Shown here in pieces: positions 8,119 to 16,976 of a stretch of DNA of 64,000 bases. The notes beneath the pieces were generated by a model. It worked only from the letters and a program-made list of their open reading frames with translations. It was not told the origin of the DNA and searched no databases. Every line of letters starts with the position of its first letter. Position 1 is the first letter of the stretch. A program made the translations under genes and the position numbers. This stretch comes from Neobacillus jeddahensis. Its GTDB lineage: Bacteria; Bacillota; Bacilli; Bacillales; Cytobacillaceae. The stretch covers positions 62,001 to 126,000 of the forward strand of contig NZ_CCAS010000003.1 in assembly GCF_000612625.1 (NCBI RefSeq), read 5' to 3'.

Positions 8119-10872
8119 ATGACGATAGATAAGCAATTAATAGAGAAAACCTATTATCAAATGTTCATAAATGAGCATGAAAATATCCACCCGATTCGTG
8201 TCCTTGGGGATGTCTTTCAAGAAGAGGCCCAAAAGGATTTGCCTGATTTATCAGCGATTCGCTTTGCACAGGGAGAAGTGTATTTTCATCATAAAGATTA
8301 TGAATCAGCCATTTTTAAATGGGAAAACATTATCAATGACCTCGAGCCGTGGGCAAAGAAAAATACGGCAGATGCTTATTATGAGTTAGGATTATTATCA
8401 ACAGCTGAGGATATTTATTGTGCTATTCAAACAGATGATCCAACTTTAGCAACAGAAGTTGCTTTACAATTATTCTCACTCTATATTGAACGGGGAAAAT
8501 TAGAGGCGGCTGTTTCGACGATTAAAAGGACGATCGTGGCCAATCCCGACTATCCAAATGTGACCGAAATCGCCCGAACCTATTTTGAGAGCCAACAGGA
8601 TTGGAACAATGCGATTGAACTTGCCGTGAACGAAGCGAAACGGACGGAATCGTTGGAATGGTTTAACATTCTCAACACGTATGTCGAGAAGGGTGTAACC
8701 AAAAGTCATGCACCAAGTTATTTTCTTCAAGCGTTAATCCTGTTGTTTAACCTGGATAAAAAGATGTTTGAAATGCTTGTTACTTCATTATGGAATAGTT
8801 ATCAGACGGAGGAATCGTATTTTTCATGGTTAAGTGAAATCAACCATTTAGTATTAAATCTTGAAGTCAATCGCGACAATACCTGGCATGTGCTGTCTAC
8901 CTTCCATAAAGAAACCTTTTTTGGCTTAATTGAAGGACGGTATTATATTAAAATGCTTCAAGGTTTTATTCCAGACTTGTTAACGAATTGGCTGCGGTTA
9001 GCGGATGATGAAAATATTGTTTTAGCTTCAGCTGCTGTTCTATCATGGAATGAGCTGTTTCCAGCAAGCCTCAGTCTGTCGATTGTCAGTGAGGCAGAAG
9101 AGTTGATTGGTCTGACGGAAACAGAAATGGATGAGCTTGATGAGTGCCTGGCACTGTTTGATACGATCATGAAATGGGCCCAAGACCATGATATGGGCGA
9201 GAACTACCGCGTAAAATGGCTTGTCCATCAACTAGTTGATTTTGACACACAACATGTTCTCATTACCGGGCTAAGTGGAAGTGGGAAATCAACGTTTGTT
9301 AATACGGTTTTAGGGGAGGATCTACAAGATAGCCCTACGTCTTCGGTTGTCATGTTTAAAGATGCGGATGACCAGGAAATAACGGAAATTACCGATCGTG
9401 AGATTACTAGTTTATCTGGCTTTTCGGAATTCCAAGAGCGGATGGACCGCCGTCGCAATGCCTTAGAATCGATTATTGAATTTAAGAGTCCAAACTCATT
9501 TTTGCAGGAAAATCGAGTTGCCTTCATTGATACTCCTGGCTTAAAAGGAAACCATCATGACCGCTACGAAGTGTTAAGGAACTTACACGTGGCCGATACT
9601 ATTTTATTTGTCCTTGATGCGAATGCTCCGTTTACCGATAAAGAACAAGCGGCATTGCAACAAATTCAAGAATTAGCACCAGATATTCCGGTTCATTTCC
9701 TGCTTTGTAAGATGGATACTATCACAGGTGAGCAGGAAGCTATCCGTATATATGATGAGACGAGATCGAAGATTCACGCTTATTTACCGGATGCTAGAGT
9801 GTTTGCTTTTTCTTCTCAATATGAACAAGGGCAGCAGCAAAAGGAAGTCAACGAGTTTCTTCAGTCGGTTAGCCGTCCAAGAAATATCGAGGATAAGCGT
9901 CTAGCCAAACTGCTTTATTTTATCCGCACGACGATTGCTAGCCTCTTACAAAAACGGATTGATGTTGAAAATCAACTAGTGGAATCGATACGCTGGAACG
10001 AAGAAATGCTCATGAAGTTAACAGGTGCAGTGAATCAATTGAAGGATACCGAAGTACAAAAAACAAAGACGATTAAAAAATCTTACCGTGCGATTAAGGA
10101 TGAGATTGAGAAGGACCTTACTGATCATCTGCCAGAAATGCTCCAGTCATGTTCTGCATTAATCAAGGAAGATAGCAATTTCAGCAAGATCCATTTAGAG
10201 CTCAATGATGAAATGAATAACAGGCTTCAAGCATATTTAGAACAAACGGTCATGCCAAAATTCTACCGCTCGCTACAGGAATGGATTGAGGCGTGTAAAG
10301 AAGAGTTTAATCAAAGTCAGGAATTTTTATATGAGATGGGTGAAGGCTTTAATCAAATGTACGGGGAAGAGTGCCTCAAGCTCGATTGTGATTTTAAGGT
10401 GCTTGAAGATTGGCATCGGGATACAGACCGGATGACGAATCGATTCCAATTAGAAACCGTTAATATTCTCTTGCGCCGTACTCCGTCACAATTTTTATTA
10501 AAGAGTGCTGGGAAATTGTTTGGCGCCATTTCGCAAAATAAAGCAATTCTGTTTAATAAATACAAATCGTTTGTTGAAAATGAGGATTATTCTGAGGCAA
10601 TGGCTGAAGTTAGTAAGCAATTCTTCCAGCCGTTTGAATTGTTTGAAAAATCATTGGAACGGGATATTGCTTTATTTTTCAAAAACCCATTGAATCTATT
10701 AAACCATTCGGTTGAAGAAGCGCGAACAGGCATTCAAACAAATCAAGATATGCTGACGAAAATGAATACCAATCCAGAAATGTTCCGCGATCCATTGACA
10801 TTATTTGAAGTAAGACTTCGACAGTTCGAATGGATGACCGTGGCTGGTAAGGGAATGCAAACAATCTATTAA
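8119..10872 (+). CDS. large TPR-plus-dynamin-family GTPase
   Basis: 917-aa soluble protein. Residues about 15-180 look like TPR-type helical repeats (FAQGEVYFHHKDYESAIFKWENI, LELAVNEAKR). Residues about 380-580 are a P-loop GTPase: G1 GLSGSGKS at 384-391, G3 DTPGL from D471, G4 CKMD at 530-533. The C-terminal ~330 residues are long helices and coiled coil, as in dynamin-like proteins that remodel membranes. It is single-headed, unlike the two-headed B. subtilis DynA. The ATG at 8119 has TTGGAGGG upstream; an ATG at 8086 has no RBS. It stands alone with its own terminator. Its physiological role is unknown. Confidence 0.85.
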   Translation: MTIDKQLIEKTYYQMFINEHENIHPIRVLGDVFQEEAQKDLPDLSAIRFAQGEVYFHHKDYESAIFKWENIINDLEPWAKKNTADAYYELGLLSTAEDIYCAIQTDDPTLATEVALQLFSLYIERGKLEAAVSTIKRTIVANPDYPNVTEIARTYFESQQDWNNAIELAVNEAKRTESLEWFNILNTYVEKGVTKSHAPSYFLQALILLFNLDKKMFEMLVTSLWNSYQTEESYFSWLSEINHLVLNLEVNRDNTWHVLSTFHKETFFGLIEGRYYIKMLQGFIPDLLTNWLRLADDENIVLASAAVLSWNELFPASLSLSIVSEAEELIGLTETEMDELDECLALFDTIMKWAQDHDMGENYRVKWLVHQLVDFDTQHVLITGLSGSGKSTFVNTVLGEDLQDSPTSSVVMFKDADDQEITEITDREITSLSGFSEFQERMDRRRNALESIIEFKSPNSFLQENRVAFIDTPGLKGNHHDRYEVLRNLHVADTILFVLDANAPFTDKEQAALQQIQELAPDIPVHFLLCKMDTITGEQEAIRIYDETRSKIHAYLPDARVFAFSSQYEQGQQQKEVNEFLQSVSRPRNIEDKRLAKLLYFIRTTIASLLQKRIDVENQLVESIRWNEEMLMKLTGAVNQLKDTEVQKTKTIKKSYRAIKDEIEKDLTDHLPEMLQSCSALIKEDSNFSKIHLELNDEMNNRLQAYLEQTVMPKFYRSLQEWIEACKEEFNQSQEFLYEMGEGFNQMYGEECLKLDCDFKVLEDWHRDTDRMTNRFQLETVNILLRRTPSQFLLKSAGKLFGAISQNKAILFNKYKSFVENEDYSEAMAEVSKQFFQPFELFEKSLERDIALFFKNPLNLLNHSVEEARTGIQTNQDMLTKMNTNPEMFRDPLTLFEVRLRQFEWMTVAGKGMQTIY

Positions 10873-10881
10873 AGCTATATG

Positions 10882-10914
10882 AAAAGGGGGATGTCTGATG
10901 GCATCTCCCTTTTG
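10882..10914 (+). terminator. terminator of the dynamin-like gene
   Basis: The AAAAGGGGGATG / CATCTCCCTTTT stem with a short loop and T-rich 3' arm lies 10 nt past the stop. Confidence 0.8.
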
Positions 10915-11039
10915 ACATTGTCTAGCCTCATGATTAGGATGATTTTGGCGAAATGCTGGAGTATGTAAAAAAGAAGCATGGTTGTACACGCTTCAAAAGG
11001 AATGTAAACCTGTCTTTTTGTGATGAAGTCAAGAAGGGA

Positions 11040-11144
11040 TTAGTAACCTCCTCCCATGAAAGAGGCACCAATGATGATCAATAGGATGAAAAGGACAACA
11101 ATTAAAGCAAAACTGTTTAAACCTCCAGATTCGTAACCAGACAT
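11040..11144 (-). CDS. YjcZ-family tiny sporulation membrane protein
   Basis: 34 aa, one membrane helix, glycine-rich ends (MSGYESGGLNSFALIVVLF... and GASFMGGGY at the end). This matches the YjcZ/tiny-TM family of endospore formers, usually made during sporulation. AAAGGAGGTGA precedes the ATG at ideal spacing. It is too short for standard ORF cut-offs. The sequence between this gene and the dynamin-like terminator (10915-11039) holds no other gene. Confidence 0.88.
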   Translation of the reverse strand: MSGYESGGLNSFALIVVLFILLIIIGASFMGGGY

Positions 11145-11241
11145 AATCTATCACCTCCTTTTTAATGAGGTACTACATACTATGTTAAGAAGATATTTGT
11201 CGAAAGGGACAAGCATGGAATTATTGCGATGGTTAAAGTGG

Positions 11242-11280
11242 AAAGGGCCGCAACTGTGTGATGAGTTGCAGCCCTTTTTT
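11242..11280. terminator. terminator at the GDPD 3' end
   Basis: The stem AAAGGGC-x-GCAACT / AGTTGC-x-GCCCTTT (11242-11255 with 11264-11277) is followed by T7 on the plus strand. It lies 3 nt from the stop of the minus-strand GDPD gene and probably works in both directions. Confidence 0.75.
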
Positions 11281-11282
11281 TA

Positions 11283-12215
11283 TTATTTTTGATTAAGTAA
11301 CTTTAATAGTAAATCGGGTCGATTGGTCAAAATTCCATCAGCGCCGGCATCTAACAGCTTCTTCATCATTTTCGGATCATCAATCGTCCAATAGTGAATT
11401 TGCTGTCCGCGTCGGTGCGCACCTGTAATGAGCTTTTCGTCAGTCAAATCAAAACCGCTGTCTTTGGTCGGCAGTTGAAAAGAATCGGTTTGAGGCTGAT
11501 AGAGATCTCGCAGAAAGAATTTATGGAAAACGACAAATTTGGTGACTTCTTGTTTTCCACCGGCTGTAGCAACCCGACCTTTTGCATATTGATTAAAAGT
11601 ATCCAAGATCTCTTGGTCAAAGGAAGCTACTAAGAGTTTATCCTCCATCTTATACTTTTTTATTAGAACCCATAGTTTGGCGGACATTTCTTTGTATCGT
11701 TCTGGAGGATTATCATCTTTAATCTCCATCTCAATTCTCATATCTCCAAACTTCTGAAAAATTTCTTCCACGGTCGGGATCGTAACCCCTTTCCCGCGAT
11801 AGCTGTAATTTCCATGTAGGTCTTTAAACTGATAGCCGGCATCGAGCTTTTGGATCTCCTCGAGCGTCATATCAGCGATCTTGCCATGTCCGTTAGTTGT
11901 TCGGTCCACAGACGGGTCATGAATGGCAACCAAGTAGCCATCCTTTGTGATATGGAGATCGGTTTCAATCACATCTACCCCCATATTGGCGGCATTCGTA
12001 AACGATGCCATCGTGTTTGACGGGGCAAGAAGTTCTCCGCCCTGATGCGCAATCACGAGTGGACGATCATTCTTGAAAAAGGGCTTCTCCTTGATTGGCT
12101 GAACCGGTACAAAGTTAATAGCGATTAAGAATATCAACAGTGCCGGAATGAGGTATTTAAAAAACGACCAAAGACGTTTTTTTTTCTTCGGTTTTTCGAG
12201 TGTTACTTGCTGCAT
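11283..12215 (-). CDS. membrane-anchored glycerophosphodiester phosphodiesterase
   Basis: Hydrolyses glycerophosphodiesters to glycerol-3-phosphate and an alcohol. 310 aa with an N-terminal lysine-rich tail and a membrane helix (residues about 15-38), then an extracellular GDPD TIM barrel. The catalytic motifs are visible: IAHQGGELLAPSNT, VIETDLHITKDG, IHDPSVDRTTNG, EMEIKDD, and the C-terminal HYWTIDDP and GADGILTNRPD. The enzyme probably acts on lipid- or teichoic-acid-derived diesters outside the cell (inference). It lies 17 nt downstream of the hydroxyacid dehydrogenase gene, probably one transcript. Confidence 0.92.
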   Translation of the reverse strand: MQQVTLEKPKKKKRLWSFFKYLIPALLIFLIAINFVPVQPIKEKPFFKNDRPLVIAHQGGELLAPSNTMASFTNAANMGVDVIETDLHITKDGYLVAIHDPSVDRTTNGHGKIADMTLEEIQKLDAGYQFKDLHGNYSYRGKGVTIPTVEEIFQKFGDMRIEMEIKDDNPPERYKEMSAKLWVLIKKYKMEDKLLVASFDQEILDTFNQYAKGRVATAGGKQEVTKFVVFHKFFLRDLYQPQTDSFQLPTKDSGFDLTDEKLITGAHRRGQQIHYWTIDDPKMMKKLLDAGADGILTNRPDLLLKLLNQK

Positions 12216-12232
12216 ACAAAATAGCTCCTTTA

Positions 12233-13195
12233 CTAATAGCCTTTCGAATAACTAACGAGATTAATAGTTGGGGCTATCCCGGAAAGGTACGTTTTTAAGT
12301 TTGGGATGAGAATATTTTCCACGACACGCTGATTATAATGCTCGGTAGAACCTGCGGTATGTGGCGTCACAATGACGTTTTCCATTTCCCATAATGTACT
12401 ATCCGCACTTAATGGCTCTTTTTCAAATACATCTAAGCCTGCGCCCGCAATGATGTCATCTTGTAATGCTTGAATGAGGTCATCTTCAACCACAATTTCC
12501 CCACGGCCGATATTAATAAAAAAGGCAGATGATTTCATTGCTTTAAACTGGGCAGCCGCAAATAAGTGGTGCGTTTCCTTTGTATGGGGCAAGGTTACCA
12601 CCACATAATCACACTTTGGCAGTAAATGATTTAATTGATCTGGTGTGTACATTTCATCAATATGGTCGGCAGGTTGACCTGAGTGCCTGACACCAAGGAC
12701 AGTCATCCCAAATGCCTTGGCAATTTTCGCTGTTTCTTTTCCAATGGCGCCGACACCAATAATCCCAATCGTTTTTTCATGCATTTCTAAATCCATATGG
12801 GCATGGTGCCATGTCTTGGTCTGCTGGTTTTTGACATATGTATGGATTTTTCTTGTTAAGCCGAGCATGAGGGCAAAAATAGTTTCAGAAATGGGAAAGG
12901 CGTGTACACCATTGGCACTGGTTAAGATAATCTCATTGTCTTGCAAGCTAGCAAGTGGTAAGGAATCTATTCCTGCACTCCAAGCTTGCAGCCACTTAAG
13001 CTTAGAATTCGGGCCAAGGCAGTATGCTTCAATCCCTTTTTTCCAGCCAGCAATAATTTCAGCATCCTTGGCATGCTCTTGCCAGATCTCTTTATCTTTG
13101 CTCACAATCACTTCCCAATCAGGAATGACGTTTTTTATTTGCTCCATCTGGCTTTGCTCCAAGTGATGTGTAATGACGAGTTTCCGTTTCTTCAA
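12233..13195 (-). CDS. D-2-hydroxyacid dehydrogenase (NAD-binding)
   Basis: 320 aa, Rossmann-type D-isomer 2-hydroxyacid dehydrogenase of the GhrA/GhrB-like group. The nucleotide site GIIGVGAIGKETAKIAKAFG, the arginine in NIGRGEIV, the glutamate in FEKEPL and the histidine in TPHTAGSTEHY are all present. The likely reaction is reduction of a 2-keto acid such as glyoxylate or hydroxypyruvate; the substrate is not shown. I chose TTG at 13195 because GGAGGGG lies five bases upstream and this gives the family length. The longer open frame to 13426 would add an unrelated extension that overlaps the divergent sigma-54 promoter. Confidence 0.88.
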   Translation of the reverse strand: MKKRKLVITHHLEQSQMEQIKNVIPDWEVIVSKDKEIWQEHAKDAEIIAGWKKGIEAYCLGPNSKLKWLQAWSAGIDSLPLASLQDNEIILTSANGVHAFPISETIFALMLGLTRKIHTYVKNQQTKTWHHAHMDLEMHEKTIGIIGVGAIGKETAKIAKAFGMTVLGVRHSGQPADHIDEMYTPDQLNHLLPKCDYVVVTLPHTKETHHLFAAAQFKAMKSSAFFINIGRGEIVVEDDLIQALQDDIIAGAGLDVFEKEPLSADSTLWEMENVIVTPHTAGSTEHYNQRVVENILIPNLKTYLSGIAPTINLVSYSKGY

Positions 13196-13330
13196 TATTA
13201 CCCCTCCATTCAAGATGTTGTTTCGTGTATCTAAAAATATCATACCGTATTTTTGCGAAAATTTTAACCATTTTTCTATCTCATCATTCATGCGTATCCC
13301 GTACAGAATTCGAGCAATTATTTTACCAAA

Positions 13331-13349
13331 CTGTCCAATTCCTACACAG
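13331..13349. promoter_or_regulatory. candidate upstream activator site for the sigma-54 regulator
   Basis: CTGTCCAATTCCTACACAG shares 13 of 19 positions with the site at 21277-21295, in the pattern TGTCCAnTTnCTnnACA, and has TGT/ACA dyad ends. It is centred about 85 bp before the predicted start site, a normal distance for an enhancer-binding protein. Confidence 0.45.
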
Positions 13350-13397
13350 GTATAATTGAACCGATGTATTGTCGTTCGTCTTACCATCCGGTCATGG

Positions 13398-13414
13398 TTG
13401 GCATGATTCTTGCA
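13398..13414 (+). promoter_or_regulatory. sigma-54 (-24/-12) promoter of the SDR gene
   Basis: TTGGCATGATTCTTGCA has GG and GC separated as required (13400-13401 and 13412-13413) and fits YTGGCAC-N5-TTGCW with one deviation. It lies 40 nt upstream of the SDR start codon. Confidence 0.8.
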
Positions 13415-13454
13415 AACTATCATCATGAAGAATGATTTAATAGGGGGAGTTTAG

Positions 13455-14222
13455 ATGCAGATTCATACATGCAGAGCTATTGTCACGGGTGGGGCTTCAG
13501 GGTTAGGGGAGGCTTCGGTTCGAAGAATTGTGGAGGGTGGCGGTAAAGTCGTTATCATCGACCAGTCTGAAGAAAAAGGAGGAAAGCTCGTCACCGAATT
13601 AGGTGAAGCAGTCTTGTTTTTACGAGCTGATGTGACAAAAGAAGAGGAAATTCAGGAAGCGATTAATAAAGCAGTGGATTATATGGGTAGTGTGAATACA
13701 GTGATAAACTGTGCCGGGATTGGGATTGCCGAGAAGGTGCTTGCGAAGAAGGGGGTACATAATCTGGCTCTTTTTTCCCGCGTGATTCAGGTGAATTTAA
13801 TCGGGACCTTTAACGTCATTCGACTGGCAACTGAGAAAATGGCCAGCAATGTAGGGAATGCTGAAAAAGAACAAGGAGTGATTATTAATACTGCTTCCGT
13901 TGCAGCCTATGATGGGCAAATTGGTCAGGCGGCTTATAGTGCCTCGAAGGGTGGAATTGTCGGGATGACCCTGCCGATTGCCAGGGAATTAGCCCGCTAC
14001 GGAATCCGCGTCATGACCATCGCACCAGGACTCTTCCACACACCGATGTTTGATACACTTCCAGAAGAGGCGAGGGATGCACTTGGAAAAATGATCCCGT
14101 TTCCGCCAAGACTGGGGTATCCAAGCGAATATGCCCAGCTTGTTCAAAGTATTATCGAGAATCCAATGCTAAATGGTGAAACAATCCGCCTTGATGGAGC
14201 GATTCGTATGCAGCCGAAGTAA
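13455..14222 (+). CDS. short-chain 3-hydroxyacyl-CoA dehydrogenase (HSD10-like)
   Basis: 255-aa SDR. The cofactor motif [10 protein letters not shown] is at the N-terminus, with NCAG near residue 91 and the catalytic Ser/Tyr-Lys in [23 protein letters not shown]. The segments [15 protein letters not shown] and the C-terminal [12 protein letters not shown] match the type II 3-hydroxyacyl-CoA / 2-methyl-3-hydroxybutyryl-CoA dehydrogenase group. It would oxidise 3-hydroxyacyl-CoA with NAD+. It is driven by a sigma-54 promoter and is likely controlled by the activator at 19.5 kb. It may supply the dehydrogenase step missing from the operon at 21-28 kb (inference). RBS AGGGGGAG. Confidence 0.9.
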   Translation: MQIHTCRAIVTGGASGLGEASVRRIVEGGGKVVIIDQSEEKGGKLVTELGEAVLFLRADVTKEEEIQEAINKAVDYMGSVNTVINCAGIGIAEKVLAKKGVHNLALFSRVIQVNLIGTFNVIRLATEKMASNVGNAEKEQGVIINTASVAAYDGQIGQAAYSASKGGIVGMTLPIARELARYGIRVMTIAPGLFHTPMFDTLPEEARDALGKMIPFPPRLGYPSEYAQLVQSIIENPMLNGETIRLDGAIRMQPK

Positions 14223-14236
14223 AGGGATGAAAGACA

Positions 14237-14266
14237 AAGGGAAACCCATAGATTCGGGCTTCCCTT
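14237..14266. terminator. terminator after the SDR gene
   Basis: The AAGGGAAaCCC / GGGcTTCCCTT stem is followed by a T-rich run, between two converging genes. Confidence 0.8.
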
Positions 14267-14276
14267 AATTTTTTTA

Positions 14277-14483
14277 TCAACCTCCAAAAAATAGATCGAC
14301 GATATTGGAGGCAGTTGAGGTTTTCTTGTTATAAAACTCTGAGTATCCACAGTTTTTGCAAAAAACAACCGTGAAGGTATTGTGCTGCAGATCAAACATC
14401 TTTGACAAACCAGTACCTGTCATGGCTACATCCTTTGTCCCCGTATCTGTGCCCCCACATTTAATACAACCTTTATTACTCAT
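14277..14483 (-). CDS. zinc-ribbon protein, DUF2082 type
   Basis: 68-aa small zinc-ribbon. The first knuckle is CIKCGG and the second CKNCGYSEFY, with the intervening GTGLSKMFDLQHNTFTVVF and the terminal NIVDLFFGG characteristic of the DUF2082 'nucleic-acid-binding Zn-ribbon' family. Its function is unknown. The ATG at 14483 has AGAGGAG eight bases upstream; a GTG three codons earlier is too close to that site. Confidence 0.85.
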   Translation of the reverse strand: MSNKGCIKCGGTDTGTKDVAMTGTGLSKMFDLQHNTFTVVFCKNCGYSEFYNKKTSTASNIVDLFFGG

Positions 14484-14565
14484 TCTCTTCACTCCTCTTT
14501 TCCTTCTTTTTACATTTACGTTTTTTTAGATAAAAAGATTCATGATTTTCCATATACTCCATTCT

Positions 14566-14612
14566 AATCTTAAGAAAATTTTAAGATTTACCATATAGGA
14601 ATGTTAAGATTT
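14566..14612. promoter_or_regulatory. TTAAGATT repeats upstream of the two-component remnant
   Basis: Three copies occur: inverted AATCTTAA at 14566-14573, and direct TTAAGATTT at 14581-14589 and 14604-14612 (23-bp spacing, about two helical turns). This is the arrangement expected for an OmpR-type regulator acting on its own promoter. Since the encoded regulator has lost its DNA-binding domain, the site may be a relic. Confidence 0.45.
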
Positions 14613-14661
14613 TCCGTTTACTATTATGATGATGATAGAACTGCTAGAAAGTTGGGTGAAA

Positions 14662-15132
14662 ATGGAGCCATATTTTGTACTAGTTGTCGATGATGAGAAG
14701 GAAATCCGTGATGCGATAGAAATTTATTTGAAAAATGAAGGAATCACCGTCTTAAAGGCCCAGGATGGAATTGAAGCATTGGAGATTCTAAATGAACAGC
14801 AGGTCCATTTAATCATCTTAGATATCATGATGCCTCGGCTCGATGGAATTTCTACTACATATAAAATTCGTGAGAAGAAAAATATACCAATCATTGTTTT
14901 AAGTGCAAAGAGTGAAGACACCGATAAAATCTTAGGGCTGCAGGTCGGGGCTGATGATTATGTTACAAAGCCGTTCAATCCAATGGAACTGGTCGCCCGA
15001 GTGAAATCACAGCTTAGAAGGTATGTCACGTTTGGCACCTTTGAAGGCGTAAAGAAGGTAATTGATCTTAACGGCCTTACATTAGATCAAACGGCAAAAG
15101 AAGTGACAGTACATGGAGAGCCATACAAATAA
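14662..15132 (+). CDS. response regulator, truncated (receiver only, DNA-binding domain lost)
   Basis: OmpR-family regulator. The receiver is complete: acidic pair D10/D11, phosphorylation site D54 in LIILDIMMPRLDG, and the lysine in YVTKPF. After the linker only the first strands of the winged helix remain (IDLNGLTLDQTAKEVTVHGEPYK) before a stop, so about 75-80 residues including the recognition helix are missing (156 aa against ~230). The 3' end overlaps the kinase frame by 20 nt. A single deletion joining two adjacent genes explains both truncations. It is likely non-functional as a transcription factor. The start at 14662 lacks a strong RBS (GGGTGA). Confidence 0.8.
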   Translation: MEPYFVLVVDDEKEIRDAIEIYLKNEGITVLKAQDGIEALEILNEQQVHLIILDIMMPRLDGISTTYKIREKKNIPIIVLSAKSEDTDKILGLQVGADDYVTKPFNPMELVARVKSQLRRYVTFGTFEGVKKVIDLNGLTLDQTAKEVTVHGEPYK

Positions 15133-16960
15133 CTTTAAAAGCGATGAGTATGTGGAGCCAAAGGTCGTAAAAGAAAAAGAAAAACAGATAGAAGATTACT
15201 ATAAAAAAAGGGAAACGTATCGAGCAGATTATCAAAGATATAAAGAAACCTTTCGTTATTATCTAAAAAATATCGAAACAGGTAAAGTCTATACTAATCT
15301 GAAAGAAGAAACAACAAAAGGGAATCTTAGTAAAAAAGACTCGCTTTTTGTAACCAAAACGATCGTATCAAGAGATGATGCAATCTATGGAGCTCATAAA
15401 TTTGATGAGCCCGTTGATTCTCTTATTCCAACAGTGGCTGGGACATTTGAAGGACAAGTTTCCGTACCTGCTTCGCTATCGTCAAGCAATTTTATTATGG
15501 ATGCATATGAAAATTATCGACAGAATCAAATGATTTTATTGTTTTTCTCCTTGACGGGTCTTTTTGCTTTTATTGGATGCCTACTGTTTTTTAAAAAATC
15601 GCAGGTCATTCCAGCGTCCGCAGAAAAATGGCGGCCTTATTATAATAAGATACCTATTGATATAAGGACGATTTTTTTCATCATAGCTATTATTGGAGCG
15701 TGCACCGCCATTATTGGTGTCAGCAGCCAAGTCATTTACGTATACCAAAGTACGTATGACCTTGTAGAGACGCTCGTCTGGTTGATTGCTGCTTCATATC
15801 TATCGGTACTCTTATTGATCCAGTGGGTGTACATCAAGTCGGAAATAAAAGATTGGCCCAATCTAAAAAAGCAATGGAAAAAAGCATTTTTTATTAAAGT
15901 TTTTAAGAGAATGAGAGGATTATTACAAAAATCCCGAGTGGGTTTAACAACGGCCTTTTTGAATCAAAGTACTGGAACCCAATTGTTTATTCTATTAGGG
16001 AGTGTCTTTTGCCTTGGATTAGCAGCTATGATGATTGTTATCCACCCTATTTTTGTTGTGCTCTATCTTCTTCTTCTAGCAGCAATTGGCATTCCATTGC
16101 TGATCATTTTGGTCAATAGAATCGGCTATTTTAACCAGATCGTGGAAAAAACGAATGCAATGGCTGCGGGTAAGCTGGGAGATAATTTGCCGCTGACAGG
16201 AAAATCGGTTTTGGCAGTACTTGCTGGTAATATTAATTTGTTAAAGCAAGGGGTAAAAACTTCGCAAAACGAGCAGGCAAAAAGTGAACGGCTGAAAACG
16301 GAGTTAATTACTAATGTAAGCCATGATCTACGGACTCCGCTCACCTCGATCATTACCTATACCGAACTGTTAAAAATAGAAGGTTTGTCAAAAGATGAGA
16401 AAACTGCCTATCTGGAAATTATTGATAGAAAGTCAAAGCGTTTGAAGGTGCTGATTGATGATTTATTTGAGGTATCGAAAATGGCAAGTGGCAATATTGA
16501 ATTGAAAAAGGAAAAAGTTGATCTTGTCCAGCTATTACAGCAGGCACTTGGTGAATATGACGATACGATCAATGCTTCTAATCTGCAGTTTCGTGTAACA
16601 AAATCAGATAAGCCAGTTTACTCGTTCGTCGATGGACAAAAGCTATGGCGGGTTTTTGATAACTTAATTGGAAATATACTTAAATATTCCTTAGAGCACT
16701 CGCGCGTTTTTATTACCATATCATCAGCGAACGACCAGGCAGTGATTACCTTTAAGAATATTTCAAAGTACGAACTTAGTGAAAATAGTGAAGAGTTATT
16801 TGAACGGTTTAAGCGTGGTGATACATCACGGCATACGGAAGGCTCGGGGTTAGGGCTAGCGATTGCCCAGTCCATCGTCGACCTTCATGATGGAAGACTG
16901 GAGATTGAAACAGATGGTGATTTGTTTAAGGTAAACATTTCTCTAAAGCTAATGGAATAG
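15113..16960 (+). CDS. sensor histidine kinase, 5'-truncated
   Basis: 615-codon frame. The N-terminal ~135 residues are hydrophilic and look like an extracytoplasmic domain starting in its middle, with no preceding membrane helix or signal. Five membrane segments follow (about 140-320), then a HAMP-like region and a complete kinase: H-box NVSHDLRTPLTSI, N-box region NLIGNILKYS, and G2 GSGLGLAIAQS. The ATG at 15113 sits inside the response-regulator 3' end with no ribosome site, so it is probably not a natural start. The first transmembrane helix appears to have been deleted with the regulator's DNA-binding domain. It may be a pseudogene, or translated weakly. Confidence 0.78.
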   Translation: MESHTNNFKSDEYVEPKVVKEKEKQIEDYYKKRETYRADYQRYKETFRYYLKNIETGKVYTNLKEETTKGNLSKKDSLFVTKTIVSRDDAIYGAHKFDEPVDSLIPTVAGTFEGQVSVPASLSSSNFIMDAYENYRQNQMILLFFSLTGLFAFIGCLLFFKKSQVIPASAEKWRPYYNKIPIDIRTIFFIIAIIGACTAIIGVSSQVIYVYQSTYDLVETLVWLIAASYLSVLLLIQWVYIKSEIKDWPNLKKQWKKAFFIKVFKRMRGLLQKSRVGLTTAFLNQSTGTQLFILLGSVFCLGLAAMMIVIHPIFVVLYLLLLAAIGIPLLIILVNRIGYFNQIVEKTNAMAAGKLGDNLPLTGKSVLAVLAGNINLLKQGVKTSQNEQAKSERLKTELITNVSHDLRTPLTSIITYTELLKIEGLSKDEKTAYLEIIDRKSKRLKVLIDDLFEVSKMASGNIELKKEKVDLVQLLQQALGEYDDTINASNLQFRVTKSDKPVYSFVDGQKLWRVFDNLIGNILKYSLEHSRVFITISSANDQAVITFKNISKYELSENSEELFERFKRGDTSRHTEGSGLGLAIAQSIVDLHDGRLEIETDGDLFKVNISLKLME

Positions 16961-16976
16961 CGAATACGGGGGGCTA

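Noticed and set aside
13196-13426. Long N-terminal extension of the D-2-hydroxyacid dehydrogenase
   Set aside because: The extension is not like the family, overlaps the divergent sigma-54 promoter and activator site, and TTG at 13195 has a strong ribosome site.
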